Positions 8,904 through 17,380 of a stretch of 56,499 nucleotides of DNA are shown piece after piece. Source of the DNA: Gammaproteobacteria bacterium (lineage in GTDB: Bacteria > Pseudomonadota > Gammaproteobacteria > UBA6429 > Thiohalophilaceae); contig JAGLTQ010000080.1 in assembly GCA_023135195.1 (NCBI GenBank), positions 1-56,499 on the forward strand. The letters are read 5' to 3'. The notes under the pieces were generated by a model, which saw only the letters and a program-made list of their open reading frames with translations, searched no databases and was not told where the DNA came from. The stretch's first letter is position 1. Each line of letters begins with the position of its first letter. The position numbers and the translations under genes are program-made.

Positions 8904-9211
8904 GTTTTGTCCTCAAAGGGGGAGATATAGTCGGCAAAATAATTATTACAAAGTATAAAACTCATGGGGCGATAACCATGAAACTTCTGTAGAAAGTGAT
9001 GGTTTAGCTTTTACTCTTTCGAACTTTTTGATTTTTTGTGAGCTAGATCACGCACATTTATTTTGTGTATGTTAGTCTCGATGGGAGGTTAATTCATCAG
9101 CGCCTAATTTGCTGATATAAATTATTCCTTTTGTAACACTCCCCCCACTTCTTATAAAACATATAGTTTTTATTAGACTTATTCTAAATATTGAGATTGT
9201 TGAGGACTACC
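8904..9211. other. Non-coding gap between tex and the hybrid kinase
   Basis: About 308 bp with no credible gene. It contains a CRP-like site (9047-9062), a short hairpin ATCAGC/GCTGAT near 9098-9117, and an imperfect TCATGG/CCATGA hairpin near 8964-8983. It probably carries the terminator region of tex and the promoter of the kinase gene. Confidence 0.5.
9047..9062 (+). promoter_or_regulatory. CRP/Vfr-like site TGTGAGCTAGATCACG
   Basis: The sequence matches TGTGA-N6-TCACA at nine of ten positions (final A is G). It lies about 150 bp upstream of the hybrid histidine kinase start and about 145 bp past the tex stop. It is a plausible cAMP-receptor protein site for the kinase gene, but no promoter was firmly identified. 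Confidence 0.45.
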
Positions 9212-10900
9212 ATGGTTCGAATGCCTTTTACCGAAAACTTATTACTTGAGCATCTTTTTGATAATAACCGCTCACCATTAGTTTTTCTGGATCTAGATTT
9301 TAATTTACTCTATGTTAATCAAGCTTATGCTTTAGCTCACGGAAAAGAGGTTGATTTTTTCTCAGGGAAAAATCATTTTGATCTGTATCCCGGTGATGAA
9401 AATCAGAAAATATTTAGTGATGTCGTAAAAACAGGAATACCTTACACAATTAAGGCTGAAGCATTTGAGCATATTGAAGCACTAGAAAAAGGTACGACGT
9501 ACTGGGATTGGAGTTTAACCCTGATAAAAAATAATGAGAATCAAAGTATTGGTGTTTTATTACAATGTGTCGATGTGACATGGCCAATTAGCATAGAACA
9601 AAAATTATACGAAAAAGTGAAAGAAGAATTACATTGTTATGATGAGGAACTTGAGAAAATTATTGAAGCAAGAACCAAATTATTACAAGAGACAGTAGAG
9701 CTACTTCAGAATGAAAATGCTGAACGTATTAAAACTGAAGCTTTATTGATTACAGCAAAAGAAGAAGCAGAAAATGCGAATATCAGTAAGTCACAATTCT
9801 TAAGTCGAATGAGTCATGAATTACGAACGCCGATGAATGCTATATTAGGTTTTTCTCAGCTTTTAAAACTTCATGATTTAAATGAAAAAGAAGCATCATA
9901 TAATGATGAAATTTTATTAGCTGGAAAGCATTTATTATTGATGATTTCAGATATTCTGGATTTATCAATAATTGAGTCGGGGAATTTAACCGTTTCAATG
10001 TCCGACGTGCTACTAGCCCAGGTTATATATGAAAGTATTTCATTGGTAAAACATAAATTAGATTTTAGAGATATTGAAATTCATAACTTAATTCCCGATG
10101 ATGATGACATTACAATAAGAGCTGATGAAACAAGGTTAAAAGAAGTTTTGGTTAACCTGTTAACAAATGCCGTTAAATACAATATTGACAATGGTTCTGT
10201 CTCAATCGGATATAAACAGATAGATAAAAACAATATACGTATCCATGTGTCCGATACAGGTAAAGGGTTATCGGATGAAGAGCAAATTAAAATTTTTGAG
10301 CCCTTTAATCGTTTAGGTGCAGAATACACGGATATAGAAGGCATAGGGATAGGCTTATCTATTTCCAGGAAATTAATGGATATGATGGATGGTTCGATCA
10401 GTCTTGAAAGTAAAAAAGGCGAGGGAACTATATTTTATCTTGATTTCCCCATAGGAAAGCATCTTGAAACTAAGACAAATAAAATAATAGAAGTTGAATT
10501 AGAAAATACGAATTCACAATATAATATATTATATGTAGAAGATAATATATCCAACCAAAAACTTATTGATAACCTTCTGGTCAATAATCCTAATTTTAAT
10601 TTAACGATTAAAGCAACAGCTGAAACGGGTCTGGAAGAAATTTCCAGTAAACATTTTGATTTGATTATTCTGGATATTAATTTACCGGGTATGGATGGAT
10701 ATAGCGCACTGCAAAAAATACATGATAATGCTGAAACCAAAGATATACCGGTGATTGCATTAAGTGCATCAGTAAGTGCAGATGATGTCGAGAAGGGACT
10801 TGCAGCAGGTTTTAATCAATATATTACAAAGCCAGTGGTACTTCCTGAATTGGTGTCTATTATTAATAATGAGTTAAATTATTTAATAAAATTATCTTAG
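9212..10900 (+). CDS. Hybrid sensor histidine kinase (PAS-HisKA-HATPase-REC)
   Basis: The ATG at 9212 has GAGGA seven bases upstream and gives 562 residues. A PAS domain covers about 15-130 (SPLVFLDLDFNLLYVNQAYA). A coiled coil follows, then the H-box SRMSHELRTPMNAILGF with His near 202. The HATPase domain (NLLTNAVKYN, then DTGKGLSDEEQ, then GIGIGLSISRKLM) ends near 415. A receiver domain spans about 440-560, with phospho-acceptor Asp488 in LILDINLPGMDGYSAL and the conserved Lys in YITKPV. There are no transmembrane segments, so it senses a cytoplasmic signal. No partner regulator is adjacent. Confidence 0.9.
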   Translation: MVRMPFTENLLLEHLFDNNRSPLVFLDLDFNLLYVNQAYALAHGKEVDFFSGKNHFDLYPGDENQKIFSDVVKTGIPYTIKAEAFEHIEALEKGTTYWDWSLTLIKNNENQSIGVLLQCVDVTWPISIEQKLYEKVKEELHCYDEELEKIIEARTKLLQETVELLQNENAERIKTEALLITAKEEAENANISKSQFLSRMSHELRTPMNAILGFSQLLKLHDLNEKEASYNDEILLAGKHLLLMISDILDLSIIESGNLTVSMSDVLLAQVIYESISLVKHKLDFRDIEIHNLIPDDDDITIRADETRLKEVLVNLLTNAVKYNIDNGSVSIGYKQIDKNNIRIHVSDTGKGLSDEEQIKIFEPFNRLGAEYTDIEGIGIGLSISRKLMDMMDGSISLESKKGEGTIFYLDFPIGKHLETKTNKIIEVELENTNSQYNILYVEDNISNQKLIDNLLVNNPNFNLTIKATAETGLEEISSKHFDLIILDINLPGMDGYSALQKIHDNAETKDIPVIALSASVSADDVEKGLAAGFNQYITKPVVLPELVSIINNELNYLIKLS

Positions 10901-10944
10901 TAACACCTGCCTAAAATACTAGTAGATACGTTAAACTGGTATCT

Positions 10945-11724
10945 ATGGAAATAACCGACACACACTGCCACCTTGATGTCTCGGACTTTGATCTTGATAG
11001 AGATGAGGTTCTTTCTCGTTGTCGTGCACAGGGCATCTCTAAAATCATTATCCCTGCTATTCAATCAAAAACATGGTCTAATATTCTTGATTTATGTCAA
11101 TCAGAAAAAGGACTTTATCCCGCATTAGGATTGCATCCTGTTTTTATTAATCAGCATCAAGCCGATGATCTTGAAAAATTAGAGCAATTACTGGAAACAG
11201 TTTCCCCGGTAGCTATTGGTGAAATTGGTCTGGATTTCTATATTAAAGAATACGATCAGAAACAGCAGCAGCAAATTGATTTGTTTGAAGCACAATTATA
11301 CATTGCAAAAAACCATAACCTTCCTGTGATCTTGCATGTAAGAAAAGCACATGATCAGGTTTTACAGTTATTGAAAAAAATAAAAGTAAAGAGTGGTTTT
11401 AGTCATGCTTTTAATGGCAGCCTTCAGCAGGCAGAACAATATATTGAGCTGGGGTTTAAGTTGGGATTTGGTGGAACATTAACCTATGAAAATTCTACGA
11501 AAATTCACAAGCTTGCTAAAACATTACCCTTGGAATCTATTGTTCTCGAAACCGATGCGCCTGATATGGTGGTAGAATCACATCGCGGAAAACGTAATAG
11601 TCCAGAGTATATTATGGAATGTTTATCTGCTTTAGCAAAAATTCGTAATGAAGACATTACTTTCATTGCACAACAAACCAGTAAAAATGCAAATGACGTA
11701 ATTAATTTTTCAAATTATGACTAA
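10945..11724 (+). CDS. yjjV: TatD-family metal-dependent hydrolase, YjjV-like
   Basis: The product has the TatD TIM-barrel metal ligands in order: HCHLD at the N-terminus, GEIGLDFY, LPVILHVRKAHD, FSHAFNGSLQQAEQY and VLETDAPDM. The phrases SLQQAEQYIELGFKLGFGGTL and KLAKTLPLESIVLETDAPDM place it near E. coli YjjV rather than TatD or YcfH. Members are DNases or deoxyribonucleoside-triphosphate-related hydrolases with poorly defined roles. It overlaps tcdA by 8 bp, which implies coupled translation. Confidence 0.88.
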   Translation: MEITDTHCHLDVSDFDLDRDEVLSRCRAQGISKIIIPAIQSKTWSNILDLCQSEKGLYPALGLHPVFINQHQADDLEKLEQLLETVSPVAIGEIGLDFYIKEYDQKQQQQIDLFEAQLYIAKNHNLPVILHVRKAHDQVLQLLKKIKVKSGFSHAFNGSLQQAEQYIELGFKLGFGGTLTYENSTKIHKLAKTLPLESIVLETDAPDMVVESHRGKRNSPEYIMECLSALAKIRNEDITFIAQQTSKNANDVINFSNYD

Positions 11725-12511
11725 CAATAAAAATAATAGTGAAGATGCTTTTTCTGGTATAGCTCGACTTTACGGTCGAGAAGCTTATGCATTAATTAAA
11801 AATATGCATGTTTGTGTTGTCGGCATTGGTGGTGTTGGTTCATGGGTAGTAGAAGCGCTCGCACGCTCAGCAGTAGGGGAAATCACATTAATCGATTTTG
11901 ATACTATTGCGAATTCAAATATTAACCGACAAATTCATACCTTATCCACTACTATCGATGAAAAAAAATGTACTGCGATGCAAGAAAGGGTCAAAAATAT
12001 AAATCCTGACTGTGTCGTTAATGTTATTGATGACTTCATTACCATAGACAATATGTCAGATTTATTATCACGTGATTACGATTATGTAGTCGATGCTATT
12101 GATAGTATTAAATTTAAAGCGGGACTTATCTATTACTGTAAACGTAATAAGATTCCTGTGATCACAACGGGTGGTGCGGGTGGTTTAACCGATCCATCTG
12201 TAATCAAAGTTGTTGATTTAACAAAAACGTATAATGATGCATTAGCGGCTAAAGTCCGCTCGACTTTACGCGATCAATATAATTTCACTAAAAATCCTAA
12301 AAGACGTTTTGCTATTGATTGCGTTTTTTCCAGCCAGCAACAGTTGTATCCAAAAGAAGATGGCACGGTAAGTCACGAAAAACCGGGGATTCATGGTGTG
12401 TCTCTCGATTGTCGTTTTGGCTACGGTGCAGCTTCTTTTGTTACTGGTACCTTTGGTTTTATCGCCGCTGCACATATTATTAGAAAGTTTATAAATAAAA
12501 AAACTAAATGA
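11717..12511 (+). CDS. tcdA: tRNA threonylcarbamoyladenosine dehydratase TcdA
   Basis: TcdA (CsdL) is an E1-like ATP-dependent enzyme that cyclises t6A37 to ct6A in ANN-decoding tRNAs. The sequence opens with GIARLYGREAYALIKNMHVCVVGIGGVGSWVVE (the glycine-rich nucleotide loop), continues to LIDFDTIANSNINRQ and D-AIDSIKFKAGLI, and ends with a glycine-rich FVTGTFGFIAAAHIIRKF segment. The 264-residue length is typical. It overlaps yjjV by 8 bp and the following hydrolase by 4 bp. Confidence 0.93.
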   Translation: MTNNKNNSEDAFSGIARLYGREAYALIKNMHVCVVGIGGVGSWVVEALARSAVGEITLIDFDTIANSNINRQIHTLSTTIDEKKCTAMQERVKNINPDCVVNVIDDFITIDNMSDLLSRDYDYVVDAIDSIKFKAGLIYYCKRNKIPVITTGGAGGLTDPSVIKVVDLTKTYNDALAAKVRSTLRDQYNFTKNPKRRFAIDCVFSSQQQLYPKEDGTVSHEKPGIHGVSLDCRFGYGAASFVTGTFGFIAAAHIIRKFINKKTK

Positions 12512-13350
12512 AGAACAATAAGAAAATAAGCTTATTGATAATCCGAGTGGTTTTATTCATTATTTTTCTCTTGTTTTCTTTCAATGCCTTTCTTTATATA
12601 AAACAACCGAGCATGATGTTCTATCCAATAAATGAAATTGAGGTAACGCCTAAAGAATGGGGGCTGGTTTATGATGCTGTTGAGATAAAATTAGCAGATA
12701 AAAGAAAAATTACAGGTTGGTATTTACCGCATCCAGAAGCAGAGAAAACAGTTCTTTTTTTTCATGGTAATGGCGGTAATATCTCTCATCGTGGTAACTC
12801 CGTAACTATTTTCCATAAACTAAAACTAAATGTTCTGATTATTGATTATCCGGGTTATGGAGAAAGTGAAGGAACGCCTTCTGAAAAAAGTTTATATCAA
12901 TCTGCAAATGCGGCATGGCAATACCTGATTTCAGATAAAAAAATAAATCCGCAAAATATTATTATTTTTGGACGTTCATTAGGTGGAGCGGTTGCTGTTG
13001 ATTTAGCCTCCCGTGTAAAGGCCGGGGGAGTAGTTTTAGAATCTACCTTTAGTTCAGTACGTGATGTCGTTGATGTTGCATTCCCAATATTGTCTAATTT
13101 TATTTATCTGCGATATCCATTTGATTCATTTAATAAAATAAAGAAAGTGTCTGCTCCAGTGTTAGTGATTCATAGTCTTGATGATAGAGTTATCCCGTAC
13201 GTTACAGGTCAAAAATTATTTTCAGCTATAAAATCAGAAAAAAAATTCTTGAAAATTGAGGGAGGGCATAATGAGGGCTTTATGCAGAGTATTAAACCTT
13301 ATATGCGCACATTACGCTCCTTTATCTATTCATTGCAAAAAGCAGCGTAA
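12508..13350 (+). CDS. Membrane-anchored alpha/beta hydrolase (YfhR/BEM46-like)
   Basis: Residues about 7-27 form a single N-terminal membrane anchor. The hydrolase domain follows, with the oxyanion motif FFHGNGGNISHRG, the nucleophile elbow GRSLGGAV (Ser157), an acid in HSLDDRVIP and the catalytic His in EGGHNEGF. This is the pattern of the YfhR/ABHD13 group of serine hydrolases. The substrate is unknown. The ATG overlaps the tcdA stop (ATGA), so it is the third gene of an operon with yjjV and tcdA. Confidence 0.85.
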   Translation: MKNNKKISLLIIRVVLFIIFLLFSFNAFLYIKQPSMMFYPINEIEVTPKEWGLVYDAVEIKLADKRKITGWYLPHPEAEKTVLFFHGNGGNISHRGNSVTIFHKLKLNVLIIDYPGYGESEGTPSEKSLYQSANAAWQYLISDKKINPQNIIIFGRSLGGAVAVDLASRVKAGGVVLESTFSSVRDVVDVAFPILSNFIYLRYPFDSFNKIKKVSAPVLVIHSLDDRVIPYVTGQKLFSAIKSEKKFLKIEGGHNEGFMQSIKPYMRTLRSFIYSLQKAA

Positions 13351-13490
13351 CCTATGAATTTTGATAAGTTCATCTTGAATTAATAGCTTCACAGGTTTAT
13401 TTTATCTATAGAAATACAGCTACTCCTAACAATACCACTACTAATAATAATACTAATAAATTTTTACTCATTTTTTTAAGGGGAAGGCTT

Positions 13491-14285
13491 ATGTCATCAG
13501 CTGGAAAAAATCTGAATATAGATGAATTACCATTTGTTGCACCATGCAATAAACTGGATTTTGGTGCCCCTATGCGGTGGTTGCGATTGGGCTGGTTAGA
13601 TATTACAAGAGCACCAAAACAAAGTTTGACCTATGGCGCTATTATTGTGGCTTTAAGTTATGGTGTGAGTTTAATGGTCTGGTTCTATGGCGGGCTTGGT
13701 TTACTTGTCAGTATATTATCTGGCTTTGTTTTTCTTGGCCCGGTATTAGCTATCGGTTTATATTCAATAAGTTGTCAACTACAGGCAGGTATGAAACCGA
13801 AGTTAGGCTATTGTTTGCGTGAAGGTAAACGACATTTAAGCAACGAGCTTGTGTTTGCTGTTGTCTTATCAGTCGTATTTATAATATGGGCTCGAGCTGC
13901 CTCTATGATTCATATCTTCTATCCCTCGAATGTGAATGCTGACTGGACACAATTCGTGGTTTTTTTGTTAGTCGGTACACTGGTTGGTGCCGTTTTTTCT
14001 GCAATCATTTTTTGTTTTAGTGCCTTTTCTTTACCGATGATTATGGACAAAAAAGTTGATGTAATTACTGCCGTTATCACCAGTATTAACGCAGTACTTC
14101 GAAATAGAACCATTGCAGTTTTGTGGGCACTCATTATTGTGTTTATTGTCACAATTGGATTTGTGACCGCTTTTATTGGATTTATTGTTCTAATGCCTTT
14201 AATGGGGCATGCAACGTGGCATGCGTATCAGGAAACAATTAATTCAGATGGCTGGCCAAAACATAGTGAAATCAAGGGTGATTGA
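13491..14285 (+). CDS. DUF2189 family integral membrane protein
   Basis: The 264-residue protein has about six hydrophobic helices (near 45-65, 65-90, 115-135, 150-180, 205-230 and 225-245). It carries the DUF2189 features: a cytoplasmic start with APMRWLRLGWLDITRAPKQSLTYG, then GPVLAIGLYSISCQLQ, and a C-terminal MGHATWHAYQETI. The family is widespread in proteobacteria, and some members sit near cytochrome genes, but no function is established. AAGGGGAAGG before the ATG is a strong ribosome-binding site. Confidence 0.85.
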   Translation: MSSAGKNLNIDELPFVAPCNKLDFGAPMRWLRLGWLDITRAPKQSLTYGAIIVALSYGVSLMVWFYGGLGLLVSILSGFVFLGPVLAIGLYSISCQLQAGMKPKLGYCLREGKRHLSNELVFAVVLSVVFIIWARAASMIHIFYPSNVNADWTQFVVFLLVGTLVGAVFSAIIFCFSAFSLPMIMDKKVDVITAVITSINAVLRNRTIAVLWALIIVFIVTIGFVTAFIGFIVLMPLMGHATWHAYQETINSDGWPKHSEIKGD

Positions 14286-14352
14286 TTTAGCATAATTGTA
14301 TAATGAGAAGTATTGGATTCTCCCATAAAGCGCTATGGTGTAAACTAGTGCT

Positions 14353-14904
14353 ATGTCAGAACAAAACAATCTCATTCAGCCTATATCACCTGCTCTTCAG
14401 GAGCAGGTAATAAAAGAAACAAATAATTTTGTTAAAAGTGCTGAAAATTATTACAGTCGTACCTTACCTGAAATCCCCGTGTTATTTGACCTGACCGGCA
14501 AAGCGGCCGGCATGTATCGGGTTAAAGCGGGTCAGCGTGTTATTCGCTACAATCCCTATGTTTTTTCAAAATATTTTGATGATAATTTTAGTGAAACGAT
14601 TCCACATGAAGTTGCACATTATGTGACTGACATGCTATTCAATTTAAAAAAAATAAGACCACATGGCAGTGAGTGGAAATCTGTGATGCAGGTATTTGGC
14701 GTCGCAGCAAACCGTACTGCTAATTATGATTTATCCGGCTTACCTGTACGACATTATCAAAAATTTGTTTACCATTGTGGTTGCCAAAATTTTGAATTAA
14801 CCAGTCGACGGCATAATAAGATTCTTCGTGGAAAAGGTCATTATTTGTGTAGAGATTGCGGTGGTAAATTGTTGTTTGTGAAAAATCAGGATGATGCAGG
14901 TTAA
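14353..14904 (+). CDS. SprT-like zinc metalloprotease-fold protein
   Basis: The product (183 residues) has the zincin motif HEVAH (85-89), a third candidate ligand in HGSEW (His104), and a C-terminal zinc ribbon with Cys142, Cys144, Cys166 and Cys169. The order SprT domain then zinc ribbon matches SprT and the SPRTN DNA-protein-crosslink proteases, although the bacterial substrates are not defined. It leads a tight run of small genes that ends with YcgN. Confidence 0.9.
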   Translation: MSEQNNLIQPISPALQEQVIKETNNFVKSAENYYSRTLPEIPVLFDLTGKAAGMYRVKAGQRVIRYNPYVFSKYFDDNFSETIPHEVAHYVTDMLFNLKKIRPHGSEWKSVMQVFGVAANRTANYDLSGLPVRHYQKFVYHCGCQNFELTSRRHNKILRGKGHYLCRDCGGKLLFVKNQDDAG

Positions 14905-14907
14905 ATT

Positions 14908-15153
14908 ATGCGTGGTTTTGTTCCTCCTGATCCCTATACCAAAGTATCTGAAGAACACTTTGCTGTTGTTTATGTACCGAAGCGAAGTCGAAATCGCTTT
15001 CCTAAAGGCTGTGTTGAAGTGGTGGTATCAAAAGAAGTTGCTCTTGAGCAGGCTGACTCAGATAAAAAACAATTTGCTGCTCGTGTACTTGGGCCCTCTA
15101 AATCATCGGAAGGACAATATATTTATTATTTAGTGGAATGGCTTAATGACTGA
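14908..15153 (+). CDS. Conserved-looking 81-residue protein, function unknown
   Basis: An 81-residue soluble protein with no membrane segment, beginning MRGFVPPDPYTKVSEEHF and ending YYLVEWLND. It starts 3 bp after the SprT stop and overlaps the DksA-like gene by 8 bp, so its reading frame is held in place by both neighbours. I do not recognise the family. A second overlapping frame (14891-15133) lacks this operon-like fit and was rejected. Confidence 0.7.
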   Translation: MRGFVPPDPYTKVSEEHFAVVYVPKRSRNRFPKGCVEVVVSKEVALEQADSDKKQFAARVLGPSKSSEGQYIYYLVEWLND

Positions 15154-15505
15154 GTTATCGGACGAGACAATTCAGGAGTTTCGTGCTGCCCTGATTGAAA
15201 ATCGCAAAGTTTTAACTACTGCAATCGAAGGTGAAACTGAATCATCGAAAATAGTTGAATTAGATCAAAGTACAATGGGACGTTTATCCAGAATGGATGC
15301 CTTGCAGGGGCAGGCAATGATCAAAGAAACAAAACAACGACATGAAGAAGGCTTACGTAAAATATCATCTGCATTATCAAGAATTGAATCTGATGATTAT
15401 GGATATTGCTTAAGGTGTGATGAACTTATTTCAGTCGCCCGTCTTGAGGTTGACCCTGCTGTTTCACTTTGTATTCGTTGCGCCAGTCTTGAAGAACAGG
15501 TTTAA
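15146..15505 (+). CDS. TraR/DksA-family C4 zinc-finger protein
   Basis: A helical N-terminal region with VELDQSTMGRLSRMDALQGQA leads to a C4 zinc finger made by Cys88, Cys91, Cys109 and Cys112. At 119 residues it is shorter than DksA (about 150) and resembles the short DksA-like proteins. DksA-type proteins enter the RNA polymerase secondary channel and modulate initiation, but whether this one does so is inference. It overlaps the preceding gene by 8 bp and is followed after 6 bp by YcgN. Confidence 0.85.
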   Translation: MTELSDETIQEFRAALIENRKVLTTAIEGETESSKIVELDQSTMGRLSRMDALQGQAMIKETKQRHEEGLRKISSALSRIESDDYGYCLRCDELISVARLEVDPAVSLCIRCASLEEQV

Positions 15506-15511
15506 ATATCA

Positions 15512-15958
15512 ATGTTAGAAAAGTTTTGGGAAATAAAGTCATTAGCAGAAATGTCACAGCAGGAATGGGAATCTTTATGTGATGGTTGTGGTCGCTGCTG
15601 TTTAAATAAGCTGGAAGATGAAGATACTGGTGAAATTTATTTTACCAACGTAACCTGTAAGTTATTAGATATTGAACAATGTCGTTGCTCTGATTATACA
15701 AATCGTAAAGTCAGTATGCCGGATTGTATGATATTAAGTGTAGATAATACGGATGCTTTGGAAGTGATGCCGTCAACCTGTGCTTATCGTTTATTACAGT
15801 TAGGAAAACCTTTACCTGAGTGGCATCCGCTTATTTCAGGACGAGCAGAAACAGTTATTGAAGCAGGAATTTCTATAGCCGGAAAAGTGGTTTCGGAAGA
15901 ATATATTCATTACGAAGAATACCCTGAACATTTAATTAATTGGGTTACAACAAAATGA
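15512..15958 (+). CDS. ycgN: YcgN/UPF0260 cysteine-cluster protein
   Basis: The N-terminal half holds a dense cysteine cluster, LCDGCGRCCLNKLED, followed by VTCKLLDIEQCRCSDY and MPDCM, and later STCAYRLL with the conserved LPEWHPL. This is the UPF0260/YcgN pattern, thought to bind metal or an iron-sulfur centre. No enzymatic role is known. The 148-residue length is normal. The TGA stop lies at the very edge of a palindromic repeat (15957-16107), so the last bases may have been altered by its insertion. Confidence 0.92.
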   Translation: MLEKFWEIKSLAEMSQQEWESLCDGCGRCCLNKLEDEDTGEIYFTNVTCKLLDIEQCRCSDYTNRKVSMPDCMILSVDNTDALEVMPSTCAYRLLQLGKPLPEWHPLISGRAETVIEAGISIAGKVVSEEYIHYEEYPEHLINWVTTK

Positions 15959-16107
15959 GATTGCTTTGTTGCACTCGGTAACTGCTCCTGCGTATCCTAT
16001 CTTCTGCGTGGCCCAGACCAGCTTCAACCTCTGGTTTCACCTTCTCCATGCAGTTCGCAATGACGGTTAAATGCTGTCATTGTGAGGAGGTACGACGAAG
16101 CAATCTC
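15957..16107. repeat. About 150-bp palindromic repeat abutting the ycgN stop
   Basis: The left end GAGATTGCTTTGTTGC mirrors the right end CGACGAAGCAATCTC. An inner hairpin pairs CGCAATGACGG with the reverse complement-like CTGTCATTGTG near 16055-16086. The motif GTCATTG(C/T)GAGGAGG...CGACGAAGCAATCTC resembles a repeat scattered through many bacterial genomes. The left boundary coincides with the ycgN stop codon. Confidence 0.75.
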
Positions 16108-16149
16108 CAGTTATAATACTGAATCTATAGAAAAGCGAGATATTTAAAA

Positions 16150-16479
16150 ATGACCAATGATGTATCATTACAGTCAGATAAAGAATTACGTGCCCATCTA
16201 CACGGAGAAACAAGTAAGCTGCCGTGGACTGAACTCGAAACACATTTTGCGCGTGGCGTATTATTTAAAGTTGCCAAAGGAACTGATATCCTGGACGTTG
16301 CCATTGTTATGAGTCGTGATGATAAGGATACGTTAAAAGAATGGCTTGATAATAAAACGATAATTGGTGTTGAAATTGAAGATGCTAAAAAATGGCATGA
16401 AACATCTGCAAGTTTATGGTCGGTCGTTGTAGCACCTTTTATTCTCGTTCAGGAAATAGAACAAAAACTGGATTCTTAA
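16150..16479 (+). CDS. DUF2288 family protein
   Basis: A 109-residue soluble protein. The sequence ...KLPWTELETHFARGVLFKVAKGTDILDVA and the end LWSVVVAPFILVQEIEQK match the DUF2288 family of gammaproteobacteria, whose role is unknown. It is followed after one base by the HIT gene, and the three genes DUF2288-HIT-GIY-YIG form a compact operon. Confidence 0.82.
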   Translation: MTNDVSLQSDKELRAHLHGETSKLPWTELETHFARGVLFKVAKGTDILDVAIVMSRDDKDTLKEWLDNKTIIGVEIEDAKKWHETSASLWSVVVAPFILVQEIEQKLDS

Positions 16480-16480
16480 T

Positions 16481-16912
16481 ATGATCACACTCGATCCTCG
16501 TTTATTAAATGACTGTGCAATACTTGGGAAGTTTGAACTTTGTAATGTGTTATTAATGCGCGATGCCAATTATCCCTGGTGTGTGCTGGTTCCCGATCGT
16601 GTAGACAAAACAGAAGTCTTTGATTTGTCAGCAGAAGACCAGGTTCAGCTAAAATTAGAATCGAATACTCTCCTGGAATATTTAAAAAATGAATTTAATG
16701 CCGATAAAATGAATGTTGCAGCATTAGGTAATGTGGTTCCTCAATTGCATATTCATCATATCGTGCGTTATAAAACGGATATTGCCTGGCCGGCTCCGGT
16801 GTGGGGGGCTTTTCCTGCTAAAGCTTACGGCGATGAAGAGATAAAAAAATGCATTGAAATTTTGATGGAAGGGTTTAAGACGTTAAACCTTGGCTTTCAT
16901 CCTGCTACTTAA
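16481..16912 (+). CDS. HIT-domain protein
   Basis: The 143-residue product has an ATP/AMP-binding HIT fold with the C-terminal motif VVPQLHIHHIVRYKTD. The third histidine position of the classical HxHxH is displaced (H-I-H-H-I), as is common in the QLHxHxI branch of small proteobacterial HIT proteins. Such proteins usually hydrolyse or transfer nucleotide phosphates, but the substrate here is unknown. The stop codon directly abuts the ATG of the GIY-YIG gene. Confidence 0.85.
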   Translation: MITLDPRLLNDCAILGKFELCNVLLMRDANYPWCVLVPDRVDKTEVFDLSAEDQVQLKLESNTLLEYLKNEFNADKMNVAALGNVVPQLHIHHIVRYKTDIAWPAPVWGAFPAKAYGDEEIKKCIEILMEGFKTLNLGFHPAT

Positions 16913-17179
16913 ATGAGTATCGACAAAAATAAAGACTGGCTTGTATATATATTAGAGTGCAGCGATAAAACACTCTATACAGGCATAACCAATGATCTTG
17001 AGAAACGTCTGGAGCAACATAATAATGGAAAAGATGGTGCGAAATATACACGTGTCCGTCGGCCGGTAAAATGTGTTTACAGGGAAGTACAAAAAAATAG
17101 AAGTGAAGCAAGTAAACGTGAATTTGTAATTAAAAGCATTACTCGTGCTGAAAAATTGAAACTTATTAAATTAACGTAA
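16913..17179 (+). CDS. GIY-YIG nuclease-superfamily protein (YhbQ/UPF0213)
   Basis: The 88-residue protein is a single GIY-YIG domain. VYILECSDKTLYTGIT is the diverged GIY...YIG strand pair, NDLEKRLEQHNNG carries the catalytic-type Arg, and SKREFVIKSITRAEK carries the conserved Glu. It matches the UPF0213/YhbQ group, related to structure-specific endonucleases. It is the last gene of the DUF2288-HIT-GIY-YIG run. Confidence 0.9.
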   Translation: MSIDKNKDWLVYILECSDKTLYTGITNDLEKRLEQHNNGKDGAKYTRVRRPVKCVYREVQKNRSEASKREFVIKSITRAEKLKLIKLT

Positions 17180-17380
17180 ATTCATTTACTTATTTGTGGG
17201 ACCTTATTCATATTGTAATCCTTTAATTAAGCTCGCGAGATTGGCTCTGTAATTATAAAAATAATGTTATTACGTTGGATGTTCGTAAAAATATAAAAAT
17301 ATTACGCGTAATGAAAAAACACTAATATATGGATATTCAGTAGAGGAAATAAAAAAGTTACAAACTACGACAATTTGTTG

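Noticed and set aside
8955..9060. Possible c-di-GMP riboswitch before the kinase gene
   Set aside because: Only loose hairpins are present. The conserved GGCAAACC and GGGACGCAAAGCC-type elements are missing.
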